Of a stretch of 64,000 nucleotides of DNA, positions 43,085 through 55,752 are shown in pieces. The stretch lies in the NCBI GenBank assembly GCA_964017045.1, contig OZ024794.1, positions 3,365,501 through 3,429,500 on the forward strand. The letters are read 5' to 3'. This DNA is from Omphiscola glabra (Eukaryota; Mollusca; Gastropoda; Lymnaeidae). The notes beneath the pieces were generated by a model. The model was not told where the DNA came from. It made no database searches and worked only from the letters and a program-made list of their open reading frames with translations. Numbering within the stretch: position 1 is the stretch's first letter; the number at the start of each line of letters is the position of its first letter. The translations under genes and the position numbers were made by a program.

Positions 43085-43405
43085 AAAGGGTTTTAATAAA
43101 ACACTAGACCTTAGGAAATGTCTGAAAGGTATAGTTTGCCCTAGAACTTAGGAAATGTCTGAAATGTATAGTTTGCCCTAGAACTTAGGAACTGTCTCAA
43201 AGGTATAGTTTGCCCTAGAACTTAGGAAATGTCTAAAAGGTATAGTTTGCCCTGGAACTTAGGAAATGTCTGAAAGATATAGTTTGCCCTAGAACTTAGG
43301 AATTGTCTCAAAGGTATAGTTTGTCCTGGAACTTAGGAAATGTCTGAAAGTTATAGTTTGCCCTAGAACTTAGGAATTGTCTCAAAGGTATAGTTTGCCT
43401 TGGTC
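43085..43405. repeat. 38-bp array (GAACTTAGGAAATGTCTGAA)
   Basis: About eight copies with AGGTATAGTTTGCCCTA; two unit types alternate (AAATGTCTGAA, AATTGTCTCAA). Confidence 0.94.
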
Positions 43406-43494
43406 AACTCCGCGTGCAAAGGACCAACAAGCACACCATAAAGACTAACAGATCGGACCCGAAAACACGCTTGATAAAAAAAGCTTAACACATC

Positions 43495-44340
43495 TCCGAG
43501 CATTCTAGATCATCTTTACATCAGAGCGTTCTATATCTACCTTACAACCGAGCATTCTAGATCATCTTTACATCAGAGCATTCTATATCAAACTTACAAC
43601 CGAGCATTCTAGATCATCTTTACATCAGAGCATTCTATATCAACCTTACAACCGGGCATTCTATATCATCTTTACATCAGAGGATTCTATATCAACCTTA
43701 CAACCGAGCATTCTATATCAACTTTACAGCAGAGCATTCTATATCTACTTTATAACAGAGCATTCTATATCAACTTTACAACAGATCATTCTATATCAAC
43801 TTTACAACAGAGCATTCTATATCAACTTTACAACAGAGCATTCTATATCTACTTTACATCAGAGCATTCTATATCAACTTTACAACAGAACGTTCTATAT
43901 CAACTTTACAACAGAGCATTCTATATCTACTTTACATCAGAGCATTCTATATCAACTTTACATCAGAGCATTATATATCTACATTACAACCGAGCATTCT
44001 ATATCAACTTTACAACAGAACATTCTATATCAACTTTACAACAGAGCATTCTATATCTACTTTACATCAGAGCATTCTATATCATCTTTACATCAGAGCA
44101 TTCTATATCAACTTTACAACAAAGCATTTTATATTTAATTTACATCAGAGCATTCTATATCAACTTTACATCAGAGCATTATATATCTACATTACAACCG
44201 AGCATTCTATATCATCATTAATACAGAACATTCTATATCAACTTTACAACAGAGCATTCTATATCAACTTTACAACAGAACATTCTATATCAACTTTACA
44301 ACCGAGCATTCTATATCAACTTTACATCAGAGCATTCTAC
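43495..44340. repeat. 26-bp array (AGAGCATTCTATATCAACTT)
   Basis: About 32 copies with TACAAC or TACATC. Blocks of variant order recur (near 43840-43990 and 44020-44190). Confidence 0.95.
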
Positions 44341-44880
44341 ACATTCACCTGTTTTAAGCATGTTATCTGTTCAGCCCTAGTTAGCCACTGTTGGACGCAG
44401 ACAGAGGTGGACCGTGGAAGTGATTAAATGTACATAATGTCATGAAAGAAAAGGAAAGACTGCATGCATACAGCACAATGGCATCCGTGGGATATGTTCA
44501 CGGACGTGAAGCTTTCAACGCGACAATCCAAATTATGCCCGGGATATGGCAGGTTTAGCTGTGCATATTCTCTCGTCATCTTTCTTATGACAGACTTAGT
44601 GAGATGTGGGAACAATCAATACCAGCTCAGAAGTGTGCATAGTTACACATTTGTTTGTTGACATCCAGAAATATTATATGTAAAATTCGATGTAACATAT
44701 GTCTTATGGTGGGTAGTGTTCTTGACATTCAACAGAGCTTTCTGTCGCTTCAGGCAACTTACAATAATTCGCATTACAGAATTCAGCCTGAAAAGTTCTA
44801 TTAAAATTATTCAGCCATTTTATGTGCACATAGGTCTTCTGTGTTTGTGTAAGGTCTCGTCATTTCAAATTCAATGTTGT
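44341..44880. other. Unique stretch, no gene seen
   Basis: Open frames exist on both strands but have no recognisable content or splice context. Confidence 0.4.
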
Positions 44881-44883
44881 AAG

Positions 44884-45563
44884 CGTGTGTGTCTCTGTGT
44901 CTGTGTGTGTCTCTGTGTCTGTGTGTGTCACTGTCTCTGTGTCTTTGTGTGTCTCTGTGTCTTTGTGTGTCACTGTCTCTGTGTCTGTGTGTGTCTCTGT
45001 GTCTGTGTGTGTCTCTGTCTCTGTGTCTGTGTGTGTCACTGTCTCTGTGTCTGTGTGTGTCACTGTCTCTGTTTCTGTGTGTGTCTCTTTCTCTGTGTGT
45101 GTCTCTGTGTCTGTGTGTGTCACTGTCTCTGTGTCTGTGTGTGGCATTGTCTCTGTGTCTTTGTGTGTCACTGTCTCTGTGTCTGTGTGTGTCACTGTCT
45201 CTGTGTCTGTGTGTGTCTCTGTCTCTGTGTGTGTCACTGTCTCTGTGTCTGTGTGTGGCATTGTCTCTGTTTCTTTGTGTCTCTTTGTCTTTGTGTGTCT
45301 ATGTGTCTGTGTTTTTCTCGTTGTCTTTGTGTGTCTCTGTGTCTGTGTGTGGCACTGTCTCCGTGTCTTTGTGTGTCTCTTTGTCTTTGTGTGTCTCTGT
45401 GTCTGTGTGTGTATCTGTTTATGTGTGTGATTTTGTGTGTGCGTCAGTGTGTGTGTGATTATGTGTGTATAAGAATGACTGTGTGTGTTAGTGTATGTGT
45501 GTAAGTGTGGTTTGAACATGTGAATGTCTGTATATGTTTGTTTTTATATATACATCTATATAC

Positions 45564-45606
<43 letters not shown>

Positions 45607-45840
45607 TATATAAGTATCTGTGTTTGCGTTTGTTCTTGGGTTTGTGTGTGTGTTTCAGGGCGTGTATGTTTTTGAATGTGTGTGCCAGTGTGTTTATATC
45701 TGTGTGTGTGTCAATGTGTGTATGTGTGTGTGTTCCTGTGAGTGTCAGTTTGTCAGTATGTGTATATTTATGCGTGTACATATGTATGTGTGTGTCAGTG
45801 TGTGTGTATGTGTGTGTGTGTGTCTGAAGCTGTGTAAGGG
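44884..45840. repeat. Long TG/TC-rich simple repeat with (AT)n core
   Basis: (GTGTCTCT)n-type sequence (44884-45420) is followed by looser (TG)n and an (AT)n tract (45566-45602). This alternating purine-pyrimidine DNA is prone to Z-DNA. Open frames here are artefacts. Confidence 0.95.
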
Positions 45841-46170
45841 ACTTCAAACAATTGATCTCACCACGATACGACGTCATAAGTTATGAACTTCATAGTAACA
45901 CATCAACAACTCTTTTAGACTTGCCAAGTTCTAGTCTATAGATTTGATCTGTTGCATCTGTTATATATATATTGCTTCTGGTGTGTCCTGCTTCCTTTTC
46001 ACAACCGGCCCTCCCCCTACTCAACATGTTTTATATTAATTGTTCTGAGTGGGGGAGGGGGGGGCAAGCTTTCATGCACTGAGTGTCATGCGTGACGTCA
46101 TGCGTGACGTAGAAAGGGTAACTTTGTTCTTTAGATGGAGGCGACTATTACATTGATCAATAATGAGCCA
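45841..46170. other. Short unique stretch with a G-run
   Basis: A G-run lies at 46050-46063. ATATATATTGCTTCTGGTGT here resembles ATATATTACGCTTCTGGTGT at 63280, suggesting a dispersed repeat end. TGACGTCATGCGTGACGT lies at 46093-46110. Confidence 0.4.
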
Positions 46171-46176
46171 CGGGTA

Positions 46177-47104
46177 TGGGGTAGGACTATCTGTAGGATT
46201 GTATGTAGGACTATCTGTAGGACTGTATGTAGGACTATATGTAGGACTGTATGTAGGACTATCTGTAGGACTGTATGTAGGACTATCTGTAGGACTGTAT
46301 GTAGGACTATCTGTAGGACTGTATGTAGGACTATCTGTAGGACTGTATGTAGGACTATATGTAGGACTGTATGTAGGACTATCTGTAGGGCTGTATGTAG
46401 GACTATCTGTAGGACTGTATGTAGGACTATCTGTAGGACTGTATGTAGGACTATCTGTAGGACTGTATGTAGGACTATCTGTAGGACTGTATGTAGGACT
46501 ATCTGTAGGACTGTATGTAGGACTATCTGTAGGACTGTATGTAGGACTATCTGTAGGACTGTATGTAGGACTATATGTAGGACTGTATGTAGGACTATCT
46601 GTAGGACTGTATGTAGGACTATCTGTAGGGCTGTATGTAGGACTATCTGTAGGACTGTATGTAAGACTATCTGTAGGGCTGTATGTAGGACTATCTGTAG
46701 GACTGTATGTAGGACTATCTGTAGGACTATCTGTAGGACTATCTGTAGGACTGTCTGTAGGACTGTCTGTAGGACTATCTGTAGGACTGTCTGTAGGACT
46801 GTCTGTAGGAATTTCTGTAGGACTATCTGTAGGACTATCTGTAGGATTGTATGTAGGACTGTCTGTAGGACTGTCTGTAGGACTATCTGTAGGACTGCCT
46901 GTAGGACTGTCTGTAGGACTATCTGTAGGACTGTCTGTAGGACTATCTGTGGGATTGTCTGTAGGACTGTCTGTAGGACTATCTGTAGGACTGGTTGTAG
47001 GACTATCTGTAGGACTGTCTGTAGGACTATCTGTAGGACTGTCTGTAGGACTGTCTGTAGGAATATCTGTAGGACTGTCTGTAGGACTATCTGTAGGACT
47101 ATCG
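46177..47104. repeat. 12/24-bp array (TATCTGTAGGACTGTATGTA)
   Basis: About 77 units of 12 bp, mostly in ATCTGTAGGACT/GTATGTAGGACT dimers; the right third switches to GTCTGTAGGACT. The 331-codon open frames ([16 protein letters not shown]) are products of the period. Confidence 0.96.
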
Positions 47105-47237
47105 TCCCCCCCCCCCCTTTTAAGCCTTAGTTCTATATATTTGGTGATATTGAACTAAAAGATAGGCATAAAAATTAACTCCGTGCTGTTGTAAGGCGGA
47201 GACCAAGCTGGTACTGACAAAGTGAATAAACTCAAGA

Positions 47238-47610
47238 TTAGGATTTTCTATGACATGAACTCAGGATTTTCTATGACATGAACTCAGGATTTTCTATGAC
47301 ATGAACTCAGGATTTTCTATGACATGAACTCAGGATTTTCTATGACATGAACTCAGGATTTTCTATGACATGAACTCAGGATTTTCTATGACATGAACTC
47401 AGGATTTTCTATGACATGAACTCAGGATTTTCTATGACATGAACTCAGGATTTTCTATGACATGAACTCAGGATTTTCTATGACATGAACTCAGGATTTT
47501 CTATGACATGAACTCAGGATTTTCTATGACATGAACTCAGGATTTTCTATGACATGAACTCAGGATTTTCTATGACATGAACTCAGGATTTTCTATGACA
47601 TGAACTCAGA
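47238..47610. repeat. 23-bp array (CATGAACTCAGGATTTTCTA), about 16 perfect copies
   Basis: Almost no variation between units, pointing to recent expansion or homogenisation. Confidence 0.97.
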
Positions 47611-48215
47611 TAGATTCGAAAAGTAATTGTTTGTTTGGCCAACTCTCGCTTGTTGAGATTAGACAGTCAAGCTATGCAATCGCCGGTGATATCAAGGGAT
47701 TTAGCGCATGTAACAAAACGAGGGCATTTACATCCAATAGCTCTTGGATCTCAAACGCATTCACGGCCCGAAATGTGACGTTTCACGAGCTCCCCATCAA
47801 AACAGTATGACAAGTCTAAGCTCCGCTACAACTGACTTAGTAACACAGTGGGAAACAACTCTGTGAGGTTGCTTCGGTGCACGGTTTGGTATTGATAACT
47901 GGAGGGCTTGGGATACCTTAAGGACCCTCTTGTTCTACTTTAAGGACCCACTTGTTTTAGGGGGAATTTCCTATTCGACGTTTTTATCTTTTTTTCTACA
48001 GAATAGTGTTACATGACATGCGGCTACTTGTTGACAATATTCCAGTTATTTAGATGAAATTCCCAGCAATCAATTAACATCTTTTCTGTTGACCGCTGTT
48101 TAATTTTCCAATAGGTTTGAGTGTAAACATGTATTTAATCATCGCTAGGTAAAAAAATACCCCTTAAAACATCATATGGATTTGTGTAATTATGTAATCT
48201 ATTGTATGCGAAGAA
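47611..48215. other. Unique stretch, no gene seen
   Basis: No recognisable element. Several A/T runs. Confidence 0.4.
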
Positions 48216-48219
48216 GACC

Positions 48220-48690
48220 AAGGCCTTGACTTGAGCAGTAGCCTTGACTTGAGCAGTAGCCTCGACTTGAGCAGTAGCCTCGACTTGAGCTGTAGCCTCG
48301 ACTTGAGCGGTAGCCTCGACTTGAGCGGTAGCCTCGACTTGAGCGGTAGCCTCGACTTGAGCGGTAGCCTCGACTTCAGCGGTAGCCTCGACTTGAGCGG
48401 TAGCCTCGACTTCAGCGGTAGCCTCGACTTCAGCGGTAGCCTCGACTTGAGCGGTAGCCTCGACTTGAGCGGTAGCCTTGACGTGAGCGGTAGCCTGGAC
48501 TTGAGCGGTAGCCTTGACTTGAGCGGTAGCCTTGACTTGAGCGGTAGCCTTGACTTGATCGGTAGCCTTGCCTTGAGTAGTAGCCTTGACTTGAGTAGTA
48601 GCTTTGACTTGAGTAGTAGCCTTGACTTGAGTAGTAGCCTTGACTTGAGTAGTAGCTTTGACTTTAGTAGCTTTCACTTGAGCTGTGTTT
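48220..48690. repeat. 18-bp array (AGCGGTAGCCTCGACTTG)
   Basis: About 26 copies with graded variants. The minus-strand open frame 48135-48758 has a non-repetitive N-terminus (MGSNRQGRESEADELSNSPS) before VEATAQ repeats, but no other coding evidence. Confidence 0.93.
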
Positions 48691-48859
48691 TGTTGAAGTG
48701 AAGGAGAGTTGCTCAGTTCGTCAGCCTCACTCTCTCGCCCTTGCCTATTTGATCCCATTGAAAGATTTGGTCAAGACGACTGGCATAAATAGACCAGGAG
48801 GGATTCGATGACAAGCAGTGTTTCTTGTGTCTCACTGTGCTCCACGTCACAGGAGTTAT

Positions 48860-49090
48860 AGGAATGACCATTGTGTCAACATCATGCCGCCTAAGGGACT
48901 CATTTTCCGGGTTTGATTTAGGGTTTGTCTTCTCTCAGATGAGTTACCATCCAGGGCTAGCCTGTCCCATCCAGGGCTAGCCTGTCCCATCCAGGGCTAG
49001 CCTGTCCCATCCAGGGCTAGCCAGTCCCATTCGCCTGGCGTGCTGGAGTTTTTTGTTGTTTTTTGCCTGCCAAGCCTTTGGAATGAACTC
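48860..49090 (-). mobile_element. Partial copy of the SINE-like element, with an internal 20-bp repeat
   Basis: Shares TTTCCGGGTTTGATT, GTCTTCTCTCAGATGAGTT and CATTCGCCTGGCGTGCTGG with 41560-41660. Inside, CCATCCAGGGCTAGCCTGTC is repeated four times. Confidence 0.68.
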
Positions 49091-49129
49091 CAGTCCACAA
49101 GCTTGGGATAAACTCAGCCTAGACCGCTC

Positions 49130-49445
49130 TGCCTCCCATCTATTGTAAACCTACTATTACCCTTAACTCACAGCTCTGCCACCCATCTATTGTAAACCTA
49201 CTATTACCCTTAACTCATATCTCTGCCACCCATCTATTGTAAACCTATTACCCTTTACTCACATCTCTGCCACCCATCTATTGTAAACCTACTATTACCC
49301 TTAACTCACAGCTCGGCCAACAATCTATTGTAAACCTACTATTACCCTTAACTCACAGCTCGGCCACCCATCTATTGTAAACCTACTATTACCCTTAACT
49401 CACAGCTCGGTCACCCATCTATTGTAAACCTACTATTACCCATAT
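49130..49445. repeat. 47-bp array (CATCTATTGTAAACCTACTA)
   Basis: Seven copies with TTACCCTTAACTCACAGCTC. Confidence 0.95.
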
Positions 49446-49549
49446 GTTACCACCACTTCAAAGGCTCAACTTTTTAATGTCACTTTCTATAGTTATGTCA
49501 AGCATTTTTAAAAGTTCATACATTTCATTCTATTGCTAAAAGAAACATC

Positions 49550-49690
49550 TGACATTAACGGTAATATTACAATGGGATAACGTTAATGTGATAAAGAGAT
49601 AAAGGTAATGTTATAATGGGATAAGGGTAATGTGACAATGGGATAAAGGTAATGTGACAATGAGATAAAGGTCGTGTTACAATGTGATAC
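49550..49690. repeat. Degenerate 22-bp repeat (GATAAAGGTAATGTGACAAT)
   Basis: About six imperfect copies. Confidence 0.8.
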
Positions 49691-50079
49691 CATGTTTAAT
49701 TTTTTTTATAAATTTGATCAGCAAACATTTCGTCCACTAGTGGTTTGTGTTCAGTCATCAAATGGTATTTCCGTTCTAATGACTTGCAGGTTGTTGTTTG
49801 TAACTTCCAATTTCAACATTACATCAGCTCTACACTGAATGAAATAGACAGACACGTTTTTATAACAGATTTTTTACCCCTTTTTAAAGACACTTTTTAC
49901 AAGTGCTTTTTATACTTTTGTTACCTGAGATTAATACACTTTTCTAAAAAATTTGAACAGTTGTCCGTTCTCTTTTCTTGGACCTATGTAATATATTTGT
50001 ATTTGGACACAGAGAATGATTCGGACATTATTCACTAGAACTGTTCTTAAGAGATGTGTCCATTTGTGAGAGAAACCAA

Positions 50080-51115
50080 CTAATTTATGGACTGCCTGGC
50101 AAAGTAACAAACCAACTAACTTATAGACTGCCTGGCAAACTAACAAACCAACTAATTTATGGACTGCCTGGCAAACTAACAAACCAACTAACTTATGGAC
50201 TGCCTGGCAAACTAACAAACCAACTAACTTATGGACTGCCTGGCAAACTAACAAACCAACTAACTTATGGACTGCCTGGCAAACTAACAAACCAACTAAC
50301 TTATGGACTGCCTGGCAAACTAACAAACCAACTAACTTATGGACTGCCTGGCAACCGAACGAACTGTTATGTAGGTGACGAGTTTGCTCCATTCTTTCCA
50401 CGTGCTTTAAACTCTGTTTGACCCAATTAGGTGTACGGTGCTTTTGGGGTGTGGCCAGCGAAATAATAGTCTCCCTTTAACCTTGTCTACAACAAGCTTA
50501 GCATTGTCCGTTTCAGTCAGAACATTTTAGAAAAATCTTGTGAAAACTGGAAAGGAAAACGACGCGTCAGGCGGTTCTCGAAAGACATCAGTAGAAAGCG
50601 ACTATAAAAACGCCTATAGATTGAATGAGAGAGAGGCAGATCATTCATCACGAGATTCTATCGCGTGTGTTTTTTGTGCTACGAGACCGAGCTCTGTTAA
50701 CTGTGTGTGTGTAGATTTCTTTTCATCATTGTACCACTTTTGTATTTTATCGTACCGGTACCAGCCAAAACAATATACTGTAAGTCAATAGTTTTAATTA
50801 TATTTCCTTAGATTTTGTAATTTATTATAATTAACACATTAAAACTTATTAATTGTAACCAGCCCTGGTTTGAGTATCGTATTCTTTGTTCGTGTATTTA
50901 TCATGTGGTATCGTCTTTTGTTATGTACTGTTTTAGAACGAGCCATACACTTAAATAAGAGATTAAATTCTCCCTATTGATAACAGTCCGTAACAGAACC
51001 CATTACATTAAGGACTACCAGGCAAACCAACTAACCTACTAACTTTTGGTCTACCTGGCAAACTAACCAACCAAATGACTTATGGGCTACCTTGCAAAAC
51101 AACGAACCCGCTAAC
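50080..51115. repeat. 36-bp array split by a solo LTR
   Basis: About eight regular copies of CCAACTAACTTATGGACTGC and CTGGCAAACTAACAAA (50080-50364) and three diverged ones (50996-51115). Removing 50365-50995 plus one GAAC keeps the 36-bp register. Confidence 0.92.
50365..50995 (+). mobile_element. Solo LTR, about 631 bp, inserted in the array
   Basis: The element begins TGTTATGTAGG and ends CAGTCCGTAACA (TG...CA with a TGTTA/TAACA terminal inverted repeat), flanked by GAAC on both sides. It contains a TATA-like CTATAAAAACGCC at 50602-50614, which would be the LTR promoter, and no open frame of note. Orientation follows the TATA box. No internal domain is present, so it is a solo LTR. Superfamily cannot be given. 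Confidence 0.75.
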
Positions 51116-51439
51116 AGACAGACGAACAGACTGTACATTGCGTTATTTAGACACGTTTATGTCTTCAAGCAAATACAGTGTGTGCTTAAAATAGATTTCT
51201 CTTAATGTTGACTTGACATGGCTTCCTCTCCTTGATTATTGACTTTTTCTAGTTTTATTCTAGATGCTGTTTTTCAAAGTTTCAAATTTATCTTAGATAA
51301 GAGGATGCCCGCATTTAAAAAATAAAATAAAAGTATCGATACTTTGGATTCAGTGTACTTTGATATGCTGTGTTGGAAACAATTGAAACAAAGTAAAGCT
51401 GTGCCGTTCTTTGGTGTTTTTTTTTTGGGAGGGGGCAAG

Positions 51440-51525
51440 ACAAACGATATGACAAACTATATGACAAACTATATGATAAACTATATGACATACTATATGA
51501 CAAACTATATGACATATGCTTATGT
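51440..51525. repeat. Short 12-bp-scale array (TATATGACAAAC)
   Basis: About seven copies. Confidence 0.88.
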
Positions 51526-51754
51526 TAACAAAAGTCTTTTCTTTTACTTTATTGTTAATACACCTTTGATAATTATTTGAAAAAGCTGGCATGAGAAGGC
51601 ATTTATAGTTTAGAAATACGATGGTTTAAACCCACTGGAAGGCTTTCTGGCGAAACTGTGAATCTTGAACGAGTTTTGTGGAAGTTCCCCGGTTGCCAAG
51701 TCAGCATAGTCCTTACCGATCCAGTTAACGGGCGAAGGGCCGCCATTGCTTGGC

Positions 51755-52390
51755 TGCTACGTCATCCTGCCACTGCTTGGCTGCTAGGTTGTGCCGCATT
51801 TGCTTGGCTGCTAGGTTGTGCCGCATTTGCTTGGCTGCTAGGTTGTGCCGCCTTTGCTTGGCGGCTAGGTCGTGCTGCCTTTGCTTGACTGCTAGGTTGT
51901 GCCGCCTTTGCTTGGCTGCTACGTCATGCTGCCTTTGCTTGGCTGCTAGGTTGTGCCGCCTTTGCTTGGCTGATACGTCATGCTGCCACTGCTTGGCTGC
52001 TAGGTCGTGCCGCCTTTGCTTGGCTGCTAGGTCGTGCCGCCTTTGCTTGGCTGCTATGTCGTGCTGTCTTTGCTTGGCTGCTAGGTCGTGCCGCCTTTGC
52101 TTGGCTGCTAGGTCGTGCCGCCTTTGCTTGGCTGATAAGTCGTGCCGCCTTTGCTTGGCTGCTAGGTCGTGCCGCCTTTGCTTGGCTGATAAGTCGTGCC
52201 GCCTTTGCTTGGCTGCTAAGTCGTGCCACCTTTGCTAGGCTGCTACGTCATGCTGCCACTGCTTGGCTGCTAGATCGTGCCGCCACTGCTCGGCTGCTAA
52301 GTCGTGCCGCCACTGCCTGGCTGCTAAGTCGTGCCGCCACTGCTTGGTGGCTAAGTCGTGCCGCCACTGCTTGGCTGCTAAGTCGTCTCA
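51755..52390. repeat. 27-bp array (GCTAGGTCGTGCCGCCTTTG)
   Basis: About 24 copies with CTTGGCTG; GC-rich. Frame-neutral, hence open on both strands. Confidence 0.95.
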
Positions 52391-52414
52391 GGAGTTAACA
52401 GAATTTTTATTTCG

Positions 52415-52535
52415 GCCAATGTCATACCGCCAACGTCTACAGCTTTACATAGATCCAACGAGTCTACAACTTTACACACATCCAAAGAGTCTACAACTTT
52501 ATCTAGATATTTCTAGAAACAGAATATTGTATTTA
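52415..52535. repeat. 30-bp repeat (GAGTCTACAACTTTA), 3 copies
   Basis: Units also contain CATCCAA or GATCCAA. Confidence 0.85.
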
Positions 52536-52564
52536 TAACCAGTACAGAATAAAACTACACCACT

Positions 52565-52937
52565 GCTGACATTTGTCATGTTTATTTGATGACATTGGTT
52601 ATGTTTCTTGGATGACATTGGTTATGTTTCTTGGATGACATTGGTCATGTTTCTTGGATGACATTGGTTATGTTTCTTGGATGACATTGGTTATGTTTCT
52701 TGGATGACATTGGTTATGTTTCTTGGATGACATTGGTTATGTTTCTTGGATGACATTGGTTATGTTTCTTGGATGACATTGGTCATGTTTCTTGGATGAC
52801 ATTGGTTATGTTTCTTGGATGACATTGGTTATGTTTCTTGGATGACATTGGTCATGTTTCTTGGATGACATTGGTTATGTTTCTTGGATGACATTGGTCA
52901 TGTGTCTTGGATGACATTGGTTATGTTTCTTGGATGT
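52565..52937. repeat. 23-bp array (TTGGATGACATTGGTTATGT)
   Basis: About sixteen near-identical copies; TTATG and TCATG variants. Confidence 0.97.
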
Positions 52938-53029
52938 GTAACATGCAGTGATTACCTCAAATCTTTTTGAAATTCGGATATTGCTTATCTGACCTTTGGG
53001 CGCCTTTTTTTGGAGGTCTTGTGGACCAA

Positions 53030-53345
53030 TGTATTGATGGTTAAGTGGACCTATGTATTGACGTTCTTGTGGACCTATGTATTGGCGGTCTTGTGGATCT
53101 ATGTATTGGCGGTCTTGTGGACCCATGTATTGACAGTCTTGGGGACCTATGTATTGACGGTCATGTGGACCCATGTTTTTTCGGTCTTGTGTACCCATGT
53201 AAAGACGGTCTTCTTGACCCTTATGTTGGCTGTCTTGTGGACCCATGTATTGATGGTCTTGTGGACCCTTATGTTGGCTGTCTTGTGGACCCATGTATTG
53301 ACGGTCTTGTGGACTGTCTTGTGTACCCTTATGTTGGCGGTCTTC
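53030..53345. repeat. 24-bp array (GTGGACCCATGTATTGACGG)
   Basis: About thirteen copies, moderately diverged, with a right-hand block CTTATGTTGGCTGTCTTGTG. Confidence 0.92.
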
Positions 53346-55752
53346 TGGACATTTGAATATCTGCCTTGCCTGACTATGACTCATTTTGTTCTCATTATTT
53401 GAACATCGCAAACAAATATTTTATTGCTTTACCCTTTCTTTGCCCTTATTTCTATTCCAAGAGATCCACAATTATTTGAATGCCTTACAATATGTTCTAA
53501 CGATATTTCAATAATTAGCTGAAAGGGGTCGTTCGCAAATTACGTCACGACAAAAATGACATTTTCAGACCCCTCTCCCCCGTCAGAAAGTGTCACAAAT
53601 TCTTTACCCCTCAACCAATCAGTCGACCCACCGACTCATAATCGTGGACATATTATTGATTGGGTGCTACATAGGCCTCAGGATTTTGTAGTTACCTCTA
53701 CTTCAGTCACTCAAGAGCTTTCCTCAGATCACTTCTGTGTTGTTTGTGAGCTTAACGTTAATGCATCCTCTCCCCTCCATCAGTTCAGGGAGGTCCGCAG
53801 TTTGTGTGCTATAAATAGGGATGCCTTTAAGCATGATCTGAGTTTGGAAGTATCCCCTGCCCTCTACCCTACTTTGGAAACACTACACAGTGCATTGCGC
53901 ACTGTGCTTGAAAGGCATGCCCCCCTCACCCGCCGTAATGTTAGGTCAGCACGGTCAGCTCCCTGGTATGCAACCATAAGGGAGGAACTACGCTGTGCCA
54001 AGAAAGAGAGGCGTAGTGCGGAAAAGAAGTGGCTGAGGTCAGGTCTTGTTGTTTTTAGGCAGATGTATTACGCTGCCAAGAAACGTGTGACCAAAATTGT
54101 TTCTCGTGTTAAGACTTTGTATTTTAGCCAAAAGATAATTATGGGTAAAACAAACAGGCAGTTGTTCGATGTTTGTAGCAACCTCAGAGGGAGTAATAAA
54201 CGAATTGCTCTTCCTTCTGTGTACCAGTTGCCCCAGCAACCAGATTTTTCTGTAATTTCTTTACAAGCAAAGTTGCTGACATCCGCGCTGAACTTGATTG
54301 TCTTGACATATCCCCCCTAGATGTGCCTCCTTTTTATTGTGTTAGTTCACATTTTGAAACTTTTAAACCGGTTTCAGAACAAGAGGTCAAAAATACTATT
54401 CTTAAGTCTAAGCATACGTCTTGTTCTTTGGACCCCATCCCCACCCCCCTGTTGGTTGAGTCGTTAGATCATTTGCTCCCAACAATAACCCACATAGTCA
54501 ATGAAAGCTTATCTTCTGGCACTGTTCCCTCTATGTGTAAGTCAGCTGTCATCAAACCATTGCTTAAGAAGCCTGGTCTGGATGAAAACAATTTAAAAAA
54601 CTATAGACTAGTATCTAACTTATCATTTTTATCTAAAGTCATTGAAAAAATAGTTCTAAAACAACATTTTGCTTACTTAAACGACAACTCTCTTCTCAGT
54701 CCTAATCAATCAGCCTATAGACCTTTCCATAGCACGGAGACAGCTCTCTTGAGAGTAACCAATGACCTCTTGCTCGCATTGGACAGCGGTGATGTCTCCC
54801 TCCTGATCCTCTTGGACCTCAGTGCGGCCTTTGACACTGTTGACCATGAAACCCTTTACAAAACCCTTGAAAATTAATTTGGCATTTCTGGTTCAGTTTT
54901 GGCTTGGTTTAGCTCCTACCTCTCCAATAGAACGCAGGCGGTCGCTGTCGATGGCTGTCTCTCCGGCAGTGCTGACTTGGTGTATGGAGTGCCACAGGGG
55001 TCCGTTTTAGGCCCGGTTCTATTTACAATGTATACCAGGCCACTGCTCCTTTTGCTAGAGAGGCATGCTGTGGAGAGCCAGTCATTCACGGATGACACGC
55101 AGCTATACATTCATACCCATCCCTCTCTTGTCGATTCCGCTGTCCGGACTTTGCAGGAGAGCATTGCTGATGTCAAGTCATGGATGACACTCAGCAAGTT
55201 GAAACTTAACGATGACAAAACGGAAGCACTTCTTATTCACGATTGCAAATCATCCTCTAACTCAGCTCTCCCCAACTCATTTCAAGTAGGTAACTCAGAC
55301 ATACAGTTTACATCCTCCACTAGGAATCTTGGTTATTTTCTATCTCACAACTTGTCTCTTGATAATCATATATCCCACATTTGCCACTCTGCATACACGG
55401 CCATCCGTCAGATCAGCTCCATCCGCCACTACCTCACAACTAGTGCAACAAAAACCCTAGTCTATGCTCTTGTTCCCTCTCGTCTTGACTATTGCAACTC
55501 TCTTCTGTCAGGTTCACCAAACACTTCATAGAAAAACTACAAAAGGTTCAAAACTCAGATGCTAGGCTAGTTTTAAAGGCAAAAAAACGTGATCACGTCA
55601 CACCACTACTTCATTCACTTCATTGGCTACCTGTACAGGCACGGATTGACTATAAACTCTCTGTTCTCTTCCACAACTTTTTCTCGAATTCCTGCCCTTC
55701 CTATCTAACCGAACTTCTCTCTGTCTATTCACCCCTTCGATAGCGTCGCTCC

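Noticed and set aside
44884..45519. Cys/Val-rich open frames of up to 262 codons
   Set aside because: They are translations of (TG/TC)n simple repeats, open in several frames on both strands.
46135..47158. Two 331-codon open frames (CRTICRTV and VGLSVGLY repeats)
   Set aside because: They overlap on the same strand in different frames and arise from a 12-bp array.
48135..48758. 207-codon minus-strand frame with a unique N-terminus
   Set aside because: The unique part is short, and the rest is an 18-bp array. No promoter, splice or homology evidence, so it is listed only under the array.
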